A stretch of 64,000 bases of DNA, taken from NCBI RefSeq assembly GCF_010894435.1, contig NZ_JAAIXZ010000015.1, positions 124,001-188,000 on the forward strand, in the 5' to 3' direction. Shown piece by piece: positions 25,142 through 33,501 of this stretch (position 1 is its first letter; every line of letters begins with the position of its first letter). This stretch comes from Pyxidicoccus trucidator. Lineage in GTDB: Bacteria > Myxococcota > Myxococcia > Myxococcales > Myxococcaceae. The position numbers were made by a program, and so were the translations under genes. The notes under the pieces were generated by a model that made no database searches, had not been told where the DNA came from, and saw only the letters and a program-made list of their open reading frames with translations.

Positions 25142-26050
25142 CTAACACCAATCCATGACAACGACTGTGAGGTCGGGGTCTAGCGCAAGAAGCGCAGTCT
25201 TGTGGGCGGGACTTCGGACCCCCACGACAAATTTATACCCGCAAGCCTCCGCAAGCATTTTCTCGCGTTTGCTCTCCGGTAGCTTGACTCTGGCAAAGAA
25301 CCTCTGGGAATGAGGCGAGTGTATGTCGAAATCATCAGTCTTTACTTCCCACAACGTGCGCGTGGCCAACTGCAGCGCGTCAAATTGCTTGCCATTGACG
25401 AGCACATCCCAGCCGGGGAAACCGTTATTCGGAATTGTGTCGGCGCACTTGTTGTGACCGTCGTCTCCGCCTCGGTGCGGCACTGGGACGGGCTCGCACT
25501 TGCGGCGGCGCTCTCGGTCCAGTGGATCGGTCGGCACCGGCGGGAACCAATCCTGCCCTGATGGCTCTGGCTCGGGCTTTCGATTCGCTGAGGACTCCTT
25601 AGGGGCGGTCTTGGTTTGGGGCTCGGGCTCGACTTCCTCCCGACTACTCCCTCTCAGCTCATACGCATCCAGCGCTTCCTTGATGACGACGCCCACCACC
25701 ACAACGCCAACGACAATCACCGCGCCCACAACGAGCTCCGGCGCCGCCAGGACACAGAGGCCGATTCCCAGGGCAGCCGTGCCGGTCGAAGCGACCGCGC
25801 ACCTTCCAGTGAGATCATTGAACCGGACCCGGTCATGGTCGAGAGCATGAAAGCACCGCTCCGCCAACTCGGGCCATGGCTGGGAAGCCTCCTGCACGAC
25901 GCAGCGCCCCCCATCCCTCCACGGGAGAGTTACCGCTCTCTGGAGGTTGGCAATCCTCGGGTTCCGGGACACGCGCTCTCTTGGGCTCGGCGCTGGCGTC
26001 GCGCAGGCCGAGAGAAAGAGTAGAAGTGCGGTGCAGGCTCGGAGTCGCAT
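25142..26050 (-). CDS. SitA-like lipoprotein toxin with PD-(D/E)xK-type C-terminal domain (DUF6310-like)
   Basis: The 302-residue product has a lipoprotein signal (LLLFLSACATP), then about 60 residues with WRDGGRCVV and FHALDHDRVRFNDL. A long hydrophobic helix follows (LVVGAVIVVGVVVVGVVI, about 105-125), then a charged Pro/Glu linker. The C-terminal 100 residues begin KCADTIPNNGFPGWDVLVNG and contain FDALQ...LWEVKTDDFD, a D-x(n)-E-x-K arrangement of PD-(D/E)xK nucleases, and end in LDPDLTVVVMDWC. In Myxococcus, lipoprotein toxins of the SitA class are transferred to siblings by TraA/TraB outer-membrane exchange and kill recipients lacking immunity. This gene plus the next fits that layout. 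An in-frame GTG at 26056 is an alternative start. Confidence 0.78.
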   Translation of the reverse strand: MRLRACTALLLFLSACATPAPSPRERVSRNPRIANLQRAVTLPWRDGGRCVVQEASQPWPELAERCFHALDHDRVRFNDLTGRCAVASTGTAALGIGLCVLAAPELVVGAVIVVGVVVVGVVIKEALDAYELRGSSREEVEPEPQTKTAPKESSANRKPEPEPSGQDWFPPVPTDPLDRERRRKCEPVPVPHRGGDDGHNKCADTIPNNGFPGWDVLVNGKQFDALQLATRTLWEVKTDDFDIHSPHSQRFFARVKLPESKREKMLAEACGYKFVVGVRSPAHKTALLALDPDLTVVVMDWC

Positions 26051-26147
26051 GGTCACGTCGTATCAATCAAGCGCGGGGGCTGTAGGTCAAGGCTTGCCTG
26101 CCCTCGGGTGAGCTTGCCCACGTAGCCGGGACAGGCCGCCTCGTCAC

Positions 26148-27584
26148 CTATGGGCCGTCACTGCGCTTTGCGGGGCCTGAGGTGGAAGGGCGTGGCGGCG
26201 CAAGGACGGGGACGTAGCACGCTCCTTTGTAGACGACGCTGTCCTCGCTGTCGCAGCCCTTCACATTCACGGGCAGCTTCCTCCAACAACCGCCGTTGAT
26301 GGGAACCTGCACATCTCCGGGACATCGGCCGTTGGCATTCGGGCGCCGCTGCCCTGGAAAGGGCTTGGGGGGCAGGTCCACCGCGAGGGTCGACCCCACG
26401 AAGGGGGCTCGGGCGGGCTCTACCGGGGCCGTCAGCGCGGAGTCTCCGACGGCCACCGTGCCGCCATCGCTCGCCTCTTCTTGCGCTGCCAATGGCAGCG
26501 TCGCGGCCGGCTCGATGGCCAGGACACCCAGCACCCACCCGCCCCCCAGTGCCAGTGCACCTCCCAGGCTGGCGGCCGCGAACCAGGGCCCCCTGGCTCC
26601 GCGACGTCGCCGGGCCGTGACGTGCTGGGGGGCAGGCATGAGGCCCGCCGGCTGAGGCTCTTCTCCCGTGAAGAGGGGCCTGTCCGCCTCCGGCCCCGCC
26701 TTCCGTGCGGCCTGCTCCAGCGCCTCGGCCACCTCACGCGCACTGCCGCGTGATTCAGGGCGCGGTGAGAGCATGCGGGACACCAGGGCGCTCAACTCCA
26801 GGCAGCAGCGGGCGTTCGTTGCCCTCGCCGACCAGGACTCCATTTCCCCCGGACGCCACATCCACGCGTCCTCGTCGTCGGGGTGCGTCGGCGGCGGGTA
26901 CTTCCCGGTGAGCAGCCGAAAGGCGGTGACGCCCAGCGCGAAGACGTCATCCGCGGGCCGGGGCGCGTAGGGAACATCGGAACGTCTGCCGAAACGAAGC
27001 ACGGTGCGCCAGGCCTCCGGCGAGCGGTAGGCGGGCGTTCCTGGCGGGAAGTCCTGCCACGTCAGCGTCGCGGCGCCCACGTAGTGCGAAGAGCCGAAGT
27101 CCATGAGGAAGGGCTGTCCGTCCGCGCGGCGCACCCGCACGTTGTCTCCCTTCACGTCCCTGTGGACGCCGCCCGCGGAATGGGTCGCCGCAAGGGCCCT
27201 CGCCAGCCAGGTGAGGACTTCAAGCACCTGCCGCGACGTGGGGCGCTGCACGCGCGCCCAGTCATAGAGCGCGGCGCCCTCCACCCACTCCATGGCGATC
27301 CACGCGTAGGGAGTGCCCGTGGAGGACAGCAATTGACCCTGCCCTCTCAGGCGCGGCACCGCCGGGTGTCGGAGGCGAGACAGCAGCTCGGCTTCGCGCC
27401 CGAAGCGCGCATCCCACGGGTGCAGGGCCAGCTTGAGGGCCACGACGTCCGCGCCGTCCCCTTCGTCGGCCACGGCGCGGTACACCACGCCGTAGGCGCC
27501 ACGGCCTCGCGGCTCGCAGATGCGCCACGGTCCGATGCGCGTGCCCGGCGGCAGGCCCGCCGGATTCAGGTGACCAGGCTCCAT
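26148..27584 (-). CDS. Hanks-type Ser/Thr kinase, membrane-anchored (intact paralogue A)
   Basis: The 478-residue protein has an N-lobe with glycine loop GRGAYGVVY (about 27-35) and the catalytic Lys in VVALKLAL. The loop HRDVKGDN (141-148) and MDFGSS (DFG) complete the active site, and GTPAYRSPEAW is the APE-type motif. The kinase domain ends near residue 300. A membrane helix follows (FAAASLGGALALGGGWVLGV, about 330-350). The outer domain has CPGDVQVPINGGCW and CDSEDSVVYKGACYVPV, whose four Cys probably form two disulfides, so the tail may sense something outside. The split kinase at 29899-33933 is a near copy with the same length when rejoined, and homology extends into both flanks. Confidence 0.92.
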   Translation of the reverse strand: MEPGHLNPAGLPPGTRIGPWRICEPRGRGAYGVVYRAVADEGDGADVVALKLALHPWDARFGREAELLSRLRHPAVPRLRGQGQLLSSTGTPYAWIAMEWVEGAALYDWARVQRPTSRQVLEVLTWLARALAATHSAGGVHRDVKGDNVRVRRADGQPFLMDFGSSHYVGAATLTWQDFPPGTPAYRSPEAWRTVLRFGRRSDVPYAPRPADDVFALGVTAFRLLTGKYPPPTHPDDEDAWMWRPGEMESWSARATNARCCLELSALVSRMLSPRPESRGSAREVAEALEQAARKAGPEADRPLFTGEEPQPAGLMPAPQHVTARRRRGARGPWFAAASLGGALALGGGWVLGVLAIEPAATLPLAAQEEASDGGTVAVGDSALTAPVEPARAPFVGSTLAVDLPPKPFPGQRRPNANGRCPGDVQVPINGGCWRKLPVNVKGCDSEDSVVYKGACYVPVLAPPRPSTSGPAKRSDGP

Positions 27585-27762
27585 GAACTGCCTCGCGAGC
27601 AGGGGCGCGGTCCGCTCCGCGCTCCGGGAGCCTACTCGCTGAGTCTGTGGGACTCCGCGAAAACGGGGCGGCGTCCCTCTCGTGAGCGCTCCTCCGCTCG
27701 GAGTTTCGGCGACTCCTACCCCGCGGAGACCGGCGCGCCAGCCCCGTGGGCGCGTCGCGGGT

Positions 27763-27990
27763 CTACCAGGACAGGTCGAGGTCCGGGGTCCCGGTGTTGG
27801 TGAACCGGCTCGTGCCCACCGGAATCTGGATGTTCTTGCTGCCGTTGGCGGGCACCGCGTAGGTGACGGCGTCCACGTTCGGGCACTTGACCTTCACCGA
27901 GCCGGCGGTGGCGGTGTTGTTGCTCACCTTGACCAGCGTGGTTCCGTCGATGTCCGTGCTCTGGCCGCTCGTCAGGGTCTCGTTCGACAT
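27763..27990 (-). CDS. 75-residue unknown protein
   Basis: The ATG at 27990 has GAGGAGCACGCC upstream, a strong ribosome site. The product has no signal and one Cys, and is rich in Thr, Asn, Val and Ser (MSNETLTSG, TLVKVSNNTATAGSVKV, VPANGSKNIQIPVG). The alternation suggests a small all-beta fold. It sits between kinase A and a divergent membrane protein gene. I do not recognise the family. Confidence 0.65.
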   Translation of the reverse strand: MSNETLTSGQSTDIDGTTLVKVSNNTATAGSVKVKCPNVDAVTYAVPANGSKNIQIPVGTSRFTNTGTPDLDLSW

Positions 27991-28191
27991 GGCGTGCTCC
28001 TCGTGAGGTGACCTGCGGGAAAGGAGTGCAGGTTCGAAGAGCAAGACGCCGCGGCCCCGGTGGCTGTGAAGCACCGACGGCGGTTCCGCGCCTCGCCGGT
28101 GCCGCGGGCAGGCAACCCTCGCAACCGACGCCGGAAGAATCGAGCGGGCCGGCGGCGAGGGTGGTGGCCACCGTGTGGCGGGACGGTGACA

Positions 28192-29373
28192 ATGGCGGGG
28201 GGCGCCTTTCAAGTGGCGGGGAGCACCCTTGGTGGTGAGCCGCGAGGGCTGACCCGGGAGCACGTCGGCATGTGGCTGGAGAAGAGCGCGGAGCTGTGGA
28301 CGGCGCGGCTGAAGCCGTCAGGCCGGAGCCGGTACGCCGCGGCGTCCCCCATCGCGATGTGGCTCTGTGGCTGGGCCCTGGGAGAGATAATCGCCCTGGG
28401 AATGCTGGTCCTCGTCCTCTGGGAGCTGTTCTTGCCCGGGGCGCTGGCGGGCCGCCCTGGCACCGGAACTCCGAGCTCCGGCACGGGCGAGGCGGTGGTG
28501 CTGCTCTTCCTGGGCGTGTGGCTGGGGTTCTGGACGGTGGGCGGTATCTCCGCCTGGCGCGCGCTGCTGGCGCTGCTGGTCAGCGAGGAGCGCCTGACCT
28601 TCAACCCCTCCGGGGTGACGCGCTGGTGGCGGGTGGGCCCATGGCGCTCGGAGCGCCACCTGACGCGCGGTGCGCTGGTGGACGTGGACCCGGAGGGCCC
28701 CGAAGGCACGCTCGTCGCCAGCCTGGCCAGTGGAGAGACGGTGGAATTGCTCCGGTGCGGAACCGTGGAGCAGCGCCGCGAGCTGGCGGGCCTGCTGCGA
28801 GAGCTGTTCGCGCTGGCCCGGGACGAGCCCTCGCTGGCGGACCACACTCCGCCGGGCTGGGAGTGGGAGCGGCATCCGGAAGGCTCCTGGGTCCTCAGGC
28901 CCGCGCGCCACGTCCGCCAGCAGCAGGTTCGGACCTGGGGCTTCACCGCGCTGGGCCTCGCGACGTGCGCGGGAGGACTGGCATGGCGGCTGGTCCGGGA
29001 TGGGGGCGCCTGGACGGGGGCGCTCTTTTCCTGGAGCCTCGCCGTGCTGGCGGCCCTGGCGGGACTGCGGGCATGGCGCAGCCTCCGTGGACGGGAGTCG
29101 TGGACGGTTCAGCGGGGCTCGCTCCTCCACGTCCTCCACGGGCTCTTCCGCACCCGGCACACGGTGTACGCGGCCCCGAAGCTGGTCCTCGAACGCACCG
29201 TCGACGGCGACGGGGACGTGTCCTTCGGCCTGTGGGTCCGCTCGCACGTGAAGAGCAAGCGGCTGGGGCCCCACGCAAGCACGCCTCGCGGGTTGCTCCA
29301 CCTGGGGTACTGGCTCGCCCGCCGGATGCGCGGCAAGCTGACCCTGGAGCCGCCAGACCTTGGCCGCACCTGA
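28192..29373 (+). CDS. Unknown membrane protein with two helix pairs
   Basis: Starts at 28192 (MAGGAFQV) or 28270 (MWLEKSAEL) are possible; the second has a better-defined N-terminal helix. The roughly 393-residue protein has two hydrophobic helices near the start (WALGEIIALGMLVLVLWEL and VVLLFLGVWLGFWTVGG). A soluble beta-rich segment with LTFNPSGVTRWWRVGPW follows, then two more helices, and a final beta segment resembling a PH-like domain. No enzyme motif is seen. A degraded copy of its last 22 codons occurs at 38339-38420, so a paralogue once existed there. Confidence 0.65.
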   Translation: MAGGAFQVAGSTLGGEPRGLTREHVGMWLEKSAELWTARLKPSGRSRYAAASPIAMWLCGWALGEIIALGMLVLVLWELFLPGALAGRPGTGTPSSGTGEAVVLLFLGVWLGFWTVGGISAWRALLALLVSEERLTFNPSGVTRWWRVGPWRSERHLTRGALVDVDPEGPEGTLVASLASGETVELLRCGTVEQRRELAGLLRELFALARDEPSLADHTPPGWEWERHPEGSWVLRPARHVRQQQVRTWGFTALGLATCAGGLAWRLVRDGGAWTGALFSWSLAVLAALAGLRAWRSLRGRESWTVQRGSLLHVLHGLFRTRHTVYAAPKLVLERTVDGDGDVSFGLWVRSHVKSKRLGPHASTPRGLLHLGYWLARRMRGKLTLEPPDLGRT

Positions 29374-29475
29374 GCAGGAACTCGCGCCTCGGCGCATTGA
29401 CCTGTCTACGGGGCCTTGCAATGAAGAGCGCGGGCGACCCGTGGTGGGGCGTCCTGGTACGAAAGGTCGATACCC

Positions 29476-29754
29476 ATGGCGCGGCTCGTATTCGTCACGT
29501 TCGATTTGACGATGGAGAACCAGGACTACAAGACCGCCTACCAGCTCCTGGGGAAGATGGGCCTCTATGTGAAGGAGCCAGAAGGCAAGATCGCCCTGCC
29601 GAACACGAGCGTCATGGGAAGAGTCCCTGACGGATGGTCGGCGGATTTCTTGAGGCAGCGCATCACAGACCAGTTTCGAGCCGCTGGCGTGAACCTGTCG
29701 CAGATCTTCTGCGCCGTGGTGTCTGATTATGCGGGGATGGGCAAGGCTGAGTAG
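29476..29754 (+). CDS. Small protein with Cas2/SinR-like features
   Basis: The 92-residue product begins MARLVFVTFDLTMENQDY and continues with YQLLGKMGLYVKEPEGK, LPNTSVMGRVPDGW and FCAVVSDYAGMG. The order beta strand with an Asp, helix, 'LPNTS', then a late strand resembles Cas2/VapD/SinR ferredoxin-fold proteins that occur apart from CRISPR loci. No CRISPR array or other cas gene is in the window, so a role in spacer acquisition is not implied. The assignment is by eye and weak; that it is a gene is more certain. Confidence 0.55.
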   Translation: MARLVFVTFDLTMENQDYKTAYQLLGKMGLYVKEPEGKIALPNTSVMGRVPDGWSADFLRQRITDQFRAAGVNLSQIFCAVVSDYAGMGKAE

Positions 29755-29898
29755 TCACCGGGCATCGAAGCCGGCAAGCCAGGCTCCCGCATTGCAGCGC
29801 ATCCGCATCCGCCTTCGTGCTGCCCTCGGCCGGGCGAGTCTACGCTCAGCACGTCGAGCGACGGGCGGTATCCCTCGGCTTGGGCCGCACCTCGTCAC

Positions 29899-30912
29899 CT
29901 ATGGGCCATCCGTGCGCTCTGCGGGAGCCGAGGTGGATGGGCGTGGCCGTGCCAGGACGGGCATGTAGCACACGCCTTTGTAGACGAATCCGTCCTCGAC
30001 ATCGCAGTCCTTCACCTCCACGGGCAGCTTCACCCAACAACCGCCGTTGATGGGAACCTGCGCCGTGCCAGGACATCGGCCGTTGGCATTCGGGCGCCGC
30101 TGCCCCGGGAAGGGCTTGGGGGGCAGGTCCACCGCGAGGGTCGACCACACGAGGGAGGCTCGGTCGGGCTCCACCGGGGCTGTCAGCGCCGAGTCTCCGA
30201 CGGCCACGGCGCCGCCATCCCTCGCCTCTTCTTTCTCTGCCAGGGGCCTCGCCGCGGGCAGCTCGATGGCCCGTACACCCAGCACTCCCACGACACCCAG
30301 TGCCAGTGCGCCTCCCAGGCTGGCGGCCGCGAACCAGGGCCCCCTCGCCTCGCGACGGGGCCGGGCCATGACGTGCTGGGGGGCGGGCATGAGGCCCGCC
30401 GGCTGAGGCTCTTCTCCCGTGAAGAGGGGCCTGTCCGCCTCCGCCCCCGCATTCCGTGCCGCCTGCTCCAGCGCCTCGGCCACTTCACGCGCGCTGCCGC
30501 GTGCTTCAGGGCGCGGTGAGAGCATGCGGCTCACCAGCGCGCTCAACTCCAGACAGCAGCGGGCGTTGGTTTCCCTCGCCGACCAGGACTCCATCTCCTC
30601 CGGGCGCCACATCCACGCGTCCTCGTCGTCCGGGTGCGTCGGCGGCGGGTACTTCCCGGTGAGCAGCCGAAACGCGGTGACTCCCAGCGCGAAGACGTCA
30701 TCCGCGGGCACCGGCGCATAGGGGATGACGGGAGGTTTGCGGAAGCGAAGCACGTAACGCCACGCCTCCGGCGAGCGGTAGGCCGGCGTGCCGGGAGGAA
30801 ACGCATGCCACGTCAGCGTCGCTGCTCCCACGTAGTGCGACGAGCCGAAGTCCATGAGGAAGGGCTGTCCGTCCGCGCGGCACACCCGCACGTTGTCTCC
30901 CTTCACGTCTCG
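29899..30912 (-). pseudogene. 3' part of split Ser/Thr kinase (paralogue B)
   Basis: This stretch encodes RDVKGDN through the kinase C-lobe (DFGSS, GTPAYRSPEAW), the membrane helix and the Cys-containing outer domain, ending PAERTDGP. It is nearly identical to residues 142-478 of the intact kinase at 26148-27584. It has no start of its own; the frame opens into the mobile element on its right. Rejoined at the 8-bp repeat with 33511-33933 it gives 141 + 337 = 478 residues, exactly the paralogue's length, with no frameshift or stop. As it stands it is silent; after precise excision it would be functional. Confidence 0.9.
30905..30912. repeat. Left attachment core of the recombinase element
   Basis: ACGTCTCG here matches 33503-33510 exactly. 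Leftward sequence (CCCTTC) continues the kinase gene; rightward sequence is element DNA. On the coding strand the core reads CGAGACGT, the Arg-Asp-Val codons of the HRD loop. Confidence 0.8.
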
Positions 30913-30958
30913 ACGTAGGCAGCAAACTGCACCGCAGGGTGCACCGGGTTCAGAAACG

Positions 30959-31402
30959 GTGCGCATCACCTTCCCAGTGCACCCCCTGCGGGGCACGCCA
31001 TTGACGGTGGTGCGTACCGTCCGCAGCCAGGATGGGAAGCAGTACGTCGATGCCGAGCATCCCAAGGGTGGGCTCATTCGGGTGCCTCTGGAGTGGACCG
31101 ACCGCCGTACTCCCGTGGCGACGGCCATGGGTGCTGGGCAACAGGGGCGGCTGAATGCCCCTGCCTTACTGAAACTCGCGGAAGCCGTCGAGGAAGGGCT
31201 GAAGCGGTCTCTTGCCTTGGAGCCTGCGGCGCTACCCGAGCGGGACTCTAGCTTCAATCATGCCAGTAGCACCGCAACCCCGAGCCGACCTGCCCTGGTC
31301 CCACCTGCCCGAGGCAGCCAGGACGCAGTGGGTGGGCGCTTGGGCCAGCCTGCTGCACAAGGTGCTGCGCGACGAGGCCGGCGCCGGAGAGCCACGCCAT
31401 GA
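30959..31402 (+). CDS. DUF5372-like protein of the recombinase element
   Basis: The GTG at 30959 gives 147 residues. The first 80 (VRITFPVHPLRGTPLTVVRT, then YVDAEHPKGGLIRVPLEWTD and APALLKLAEAVEEGL) resemble small beta domains annotated DUF5372 that accompany serine recombinases in mobile elements. The last 45 residues overlap the next gene and look low-complexity. The stop overlaps the recombinase ATG by four bases, indicating coupled translation. Possibly a recombination directionality or DNA-binding accessory, by position only. No good ribosome site is visible, and the GTG lies only 46 bp inside the element. Confidence 0.6.
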   Translation: MRITFPVHPLRGTPLTVVRTVRSQDGKQYVDAEHPKGGLIRVPLEWTDRRTPVATAMGAGQQGRLNAPALLKLAEAVEEGLKRSLALEPAALPERDSSFNHASSTATPSRPALVPPARGSQDAVGGRLGQPAAQGAARRGRRRRATP

Positions 31403-31490
31403 GCGACAAGCTACAAGCCACTCACCTCCAACGACGGGCGGTCGTCTACCTACGGCAGTCCACGCTCAAGCAGGTCCACGAGCATCATGA
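31260..31490 (+). CDS. Small accessory protein of the recombinase element
   Basis: This 76-residue frame (ATG at 31260) overlaps both neighbours. Its first 50 residues (ADLPWSHLPEAARTQWVGAW, ASLLHKVLRDEAG) match a short helical type commonly found between DUF5372 genes and large serine recombinases. The C-terminal third, inside the recombinase gene, looks like read-through. No function is known. Confidence 0.45.
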   Translation: MPVAPQPRADLPWSHLPEAARTQWVGAWASLLHKVLRDEAGAGEPRHERQATSHSPPTTGGRLPTAVHAQAGPRAS

Positions 31491-33501
31491 GTCCACCGCC
31501 CGGCAGTATGCCCTGAAGCAGCGCGCGCAGGAGCTTGGCTGGCCCGCCGGGCGTATCGACGTCATTGATGAAGACCTGGGGCAGAGCGGCGCGGGGACCG
31601 CCTGGCGCTCGGGCTTCCAGCGGATGACAGAGGCGGTGGCCCACGGGCAGGTGGGTATTCTCCTCGCCCTGGAAGTGTCGCGGCTGGCGCGCTCCTCTGC
31701 GGACTGGCAGCGCCTACTGGAACTGTGCGCCCTGGCCGATGTCCTCATCGCGGACGAGCAGGCTATCTACACGCCGCGGGACTACAACGACCGGCTGCTG
31801 TTGGGGCTCAAGGGCACCATGAGCGAGGCGGAGCAGTACTGGATGCGGTTGCGGCTGCAGGGGGGCAAGTCATCCAAGGCTCGGCGCGGGGAACTCTTCC
31901 TCACGCCTCCCGCGGGGTACCAGTGGGACGACGCGACGCATCGGTTCTGCTTGGACCCGGACGAGCAGGTCCAGCGCGCGGTGCGGTTGGTCTTCGAGCG
32001 CTTCCGTCTGGACGGCAGTGCTTGGGCGGTGGTGCGCTACTTCGCGCGGAACGGGTTGAAGCTGCCCACGCACCAACTGCGAGGACGCCAGGTGCACTGG
32101 AGCCCTCCGCGCTATGACAGCGTGCTCGACATGCTCCACAACCCGCTCTACGCCGGCGCCTACGTCTATGGACGCAAGGAGGTGCGGATGGCGCTGGTGG
32201 AGGGGCAGTTGAAGCGACGGCACACCACCGTCCTGCCGCGCCAGGCGTGGAAGGTCTGCCTCTTCAACCACCACCCGGCCTATCTCAGCTGGGAGGAGTT
32301 CATGGCCAATCAGCAGAAGCTTGAGGGCAATCGGACTCACCACCTGCCGCACCAGCACGGCGCTGCGCGTGAAGGAGCGGCCCTGCTGCAGGGCCTGGTG
32401 CTGTGTGGCCGGTGCGGCCACTCCATGAGCGTGCGCTACCGGGGCGCCACTCACAGCCCCTACTACGAATGCCCGAATGACCCCGGCGCCATGGGAGGCA
32501 AGCGGCTGTGTTGGTTGGTGGCGGCCCGGCGCATCGATGACGCCGTCGCTCGACTCTTCCTCGAAGCGGTGCAGCCTCCGGAATTGGAACTCGGACTGGC
32601 CGTGGCGCGCGAAGTGGAGCGTCAGGCCGAGCAGCTGCATCAGCAGTGGAAGTTGCGGCTGGAGCGCTCGCGCTATGAGGCGCAGCTGGCCGAGCGCCGC
32701 TACAAGGCCGTGGACCCGGACAACCGAGTCGTCGCCCGCACCCTCGAGCATGAATGGAACGAGAAGCTGCGGGAGCTGGAGGAGTTGGAGAGCCAGTACC
32801 AGCAGGAGCGGCGGCGCCAGAAGCTGGAGCTTTCCGAGCAGGACCGCGCCCGCATCCTGGCGCTCTCCAAGAACTTGCCGCAGGTGTGGAGCGCACCGAG
32901 CACGACGAACGCGGAGCGCAAGAGGCTGCTACGCATCCTGGTGCAGAAAGTCGCGCTGAGCCCCGTGGAAGTCCCCAGCAGAAGGGTGCAGGTCCAGGTC
33001 GTCTGGGTGACCGGGACCGTCACGGACTTCACCCTGCCGCGGCGTCCGGACTTGCAGACGCGGAGCAATCCACCCGAGGCCGTCGAGCTCATCCTTCAGT
33101 GGTTCGAGCAGAAGAGCGACGCTCAAATCGCTGCCGAGCTCAATGGGCGGGGCCTGCGTACCGGGGCCAATCTGCCGTGGAACAAGAAGACGGTGCACCG
33201 GGTGTTGAACCAGAGAGGACTCCAGCGTGCGAGCCCGGCGCCTCAGTGTGTGCGGGCACCTTCTCGCCGAGCGGATGGGCTGTATTCCGTGCACGGTGTC
33301 GCCGAGCGTTTCGGCGTCTCCGAAGCCATGGTGCGTTACTGGATGGGGCGAGGATGGCTCGAACCGACAGAGGGAGGCGGACGTGGACACATCTGCTGGT
33401 TCAAGCTCGACCGCAAGGCGATCAGGAGATTGAACGCTGCCAGGGCCCGTCGCTCCGCCGGCTCCTCAAACCCCATGCAGCATGAGGTGCATTATGCGTA
33501 G
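31399..33501 (+). CDS. Large serine recombinase with extra C-terminal MerR-like helix-turn-helix
   Basis: The 700-residue protein starts with a resolvase/invertase catalytic domain ([11 protein letters not shown], catalytic Ser about residue 21; [13 protein letters not shown]). The recombinase domain follows ([21 protein letters not shown]), then a zinc-ribbon (CGRCGHSM... and a later YYEC...C, about 335-375). A coiled coil (about 400-490) and a C-terminal MerR-like motif ([20 protein letters not shown], about 629-648) complete it. It catalyses integration of the element between attP and the target, and possibly excision with a helper. Its stop codon abuts the right core, so the attachment site and gene end are nearly fused. 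The frame is intact, so the element may be active. Confidence 0.92.
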   Translation: MSDKLQATHLQRRAVVYLRQSTLKQVHEHHESTARQYALKQRAQELGWPAGRIDVIDEDLGQSGAGTAWRSGFQRMTEAVAHGQVGILLALEVSRLARSSADWQRLLELCALADVLIADEQAIYTPRDYNDRLLLGLKGTMSEAEQYWMRLRLQGGKSSKARRGELFLTPPAGYQWDDATHRFCLDPDEQVQRAVRLVFERFRLDGSAWAVVRYFARNGLKLPTHQLRGRQVHWSPPRYDSVLDMLHNPLYAGAYVYGRKEVRMALVEGQLKRRHTTVLPRQAWKVCLFNHHPAYLSWEEFMANQQKLEGNRTHHLPHQHGAAREGAALLQGLVLCGRCGHSMSVRYRGATHSPYYECPNDPGAMGGKRLCWLVAARRIDDAVARLFLEAVQPPELELGLAVAREVERQAEQLHQQWKLRLERSRYEAQLAERRYKAVDPDNRVVARTLEHEWNEKLRELEELESQYQQERRRQKLELSEQDRARILALSKNLPQVWSAPSTTNAERKRLLRILVQKVALSPVEVPSRRVQVQVVWVTGTVTDFTLPRRPDLQTRSNPPEAVELILQWFEQKSDAQIAAELNGRGLRTGANLPWNKKTVHRVLNQRGLQRASPAPQCVRAPSRRADGLYSVHGVAERFGVSEAMVRYWMGRGWLEPTEGGGRGHICWFKLDRKAIRRLNAARARRSAGSSNPMQHEVHYA

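Noticed and set aside
30854-30958. Upstream extension of the DUF5372-like gene into the kinase fragment
   Set aside because: It crosses the left attachment core into host DNA, so it cannot be part of the element's gene.
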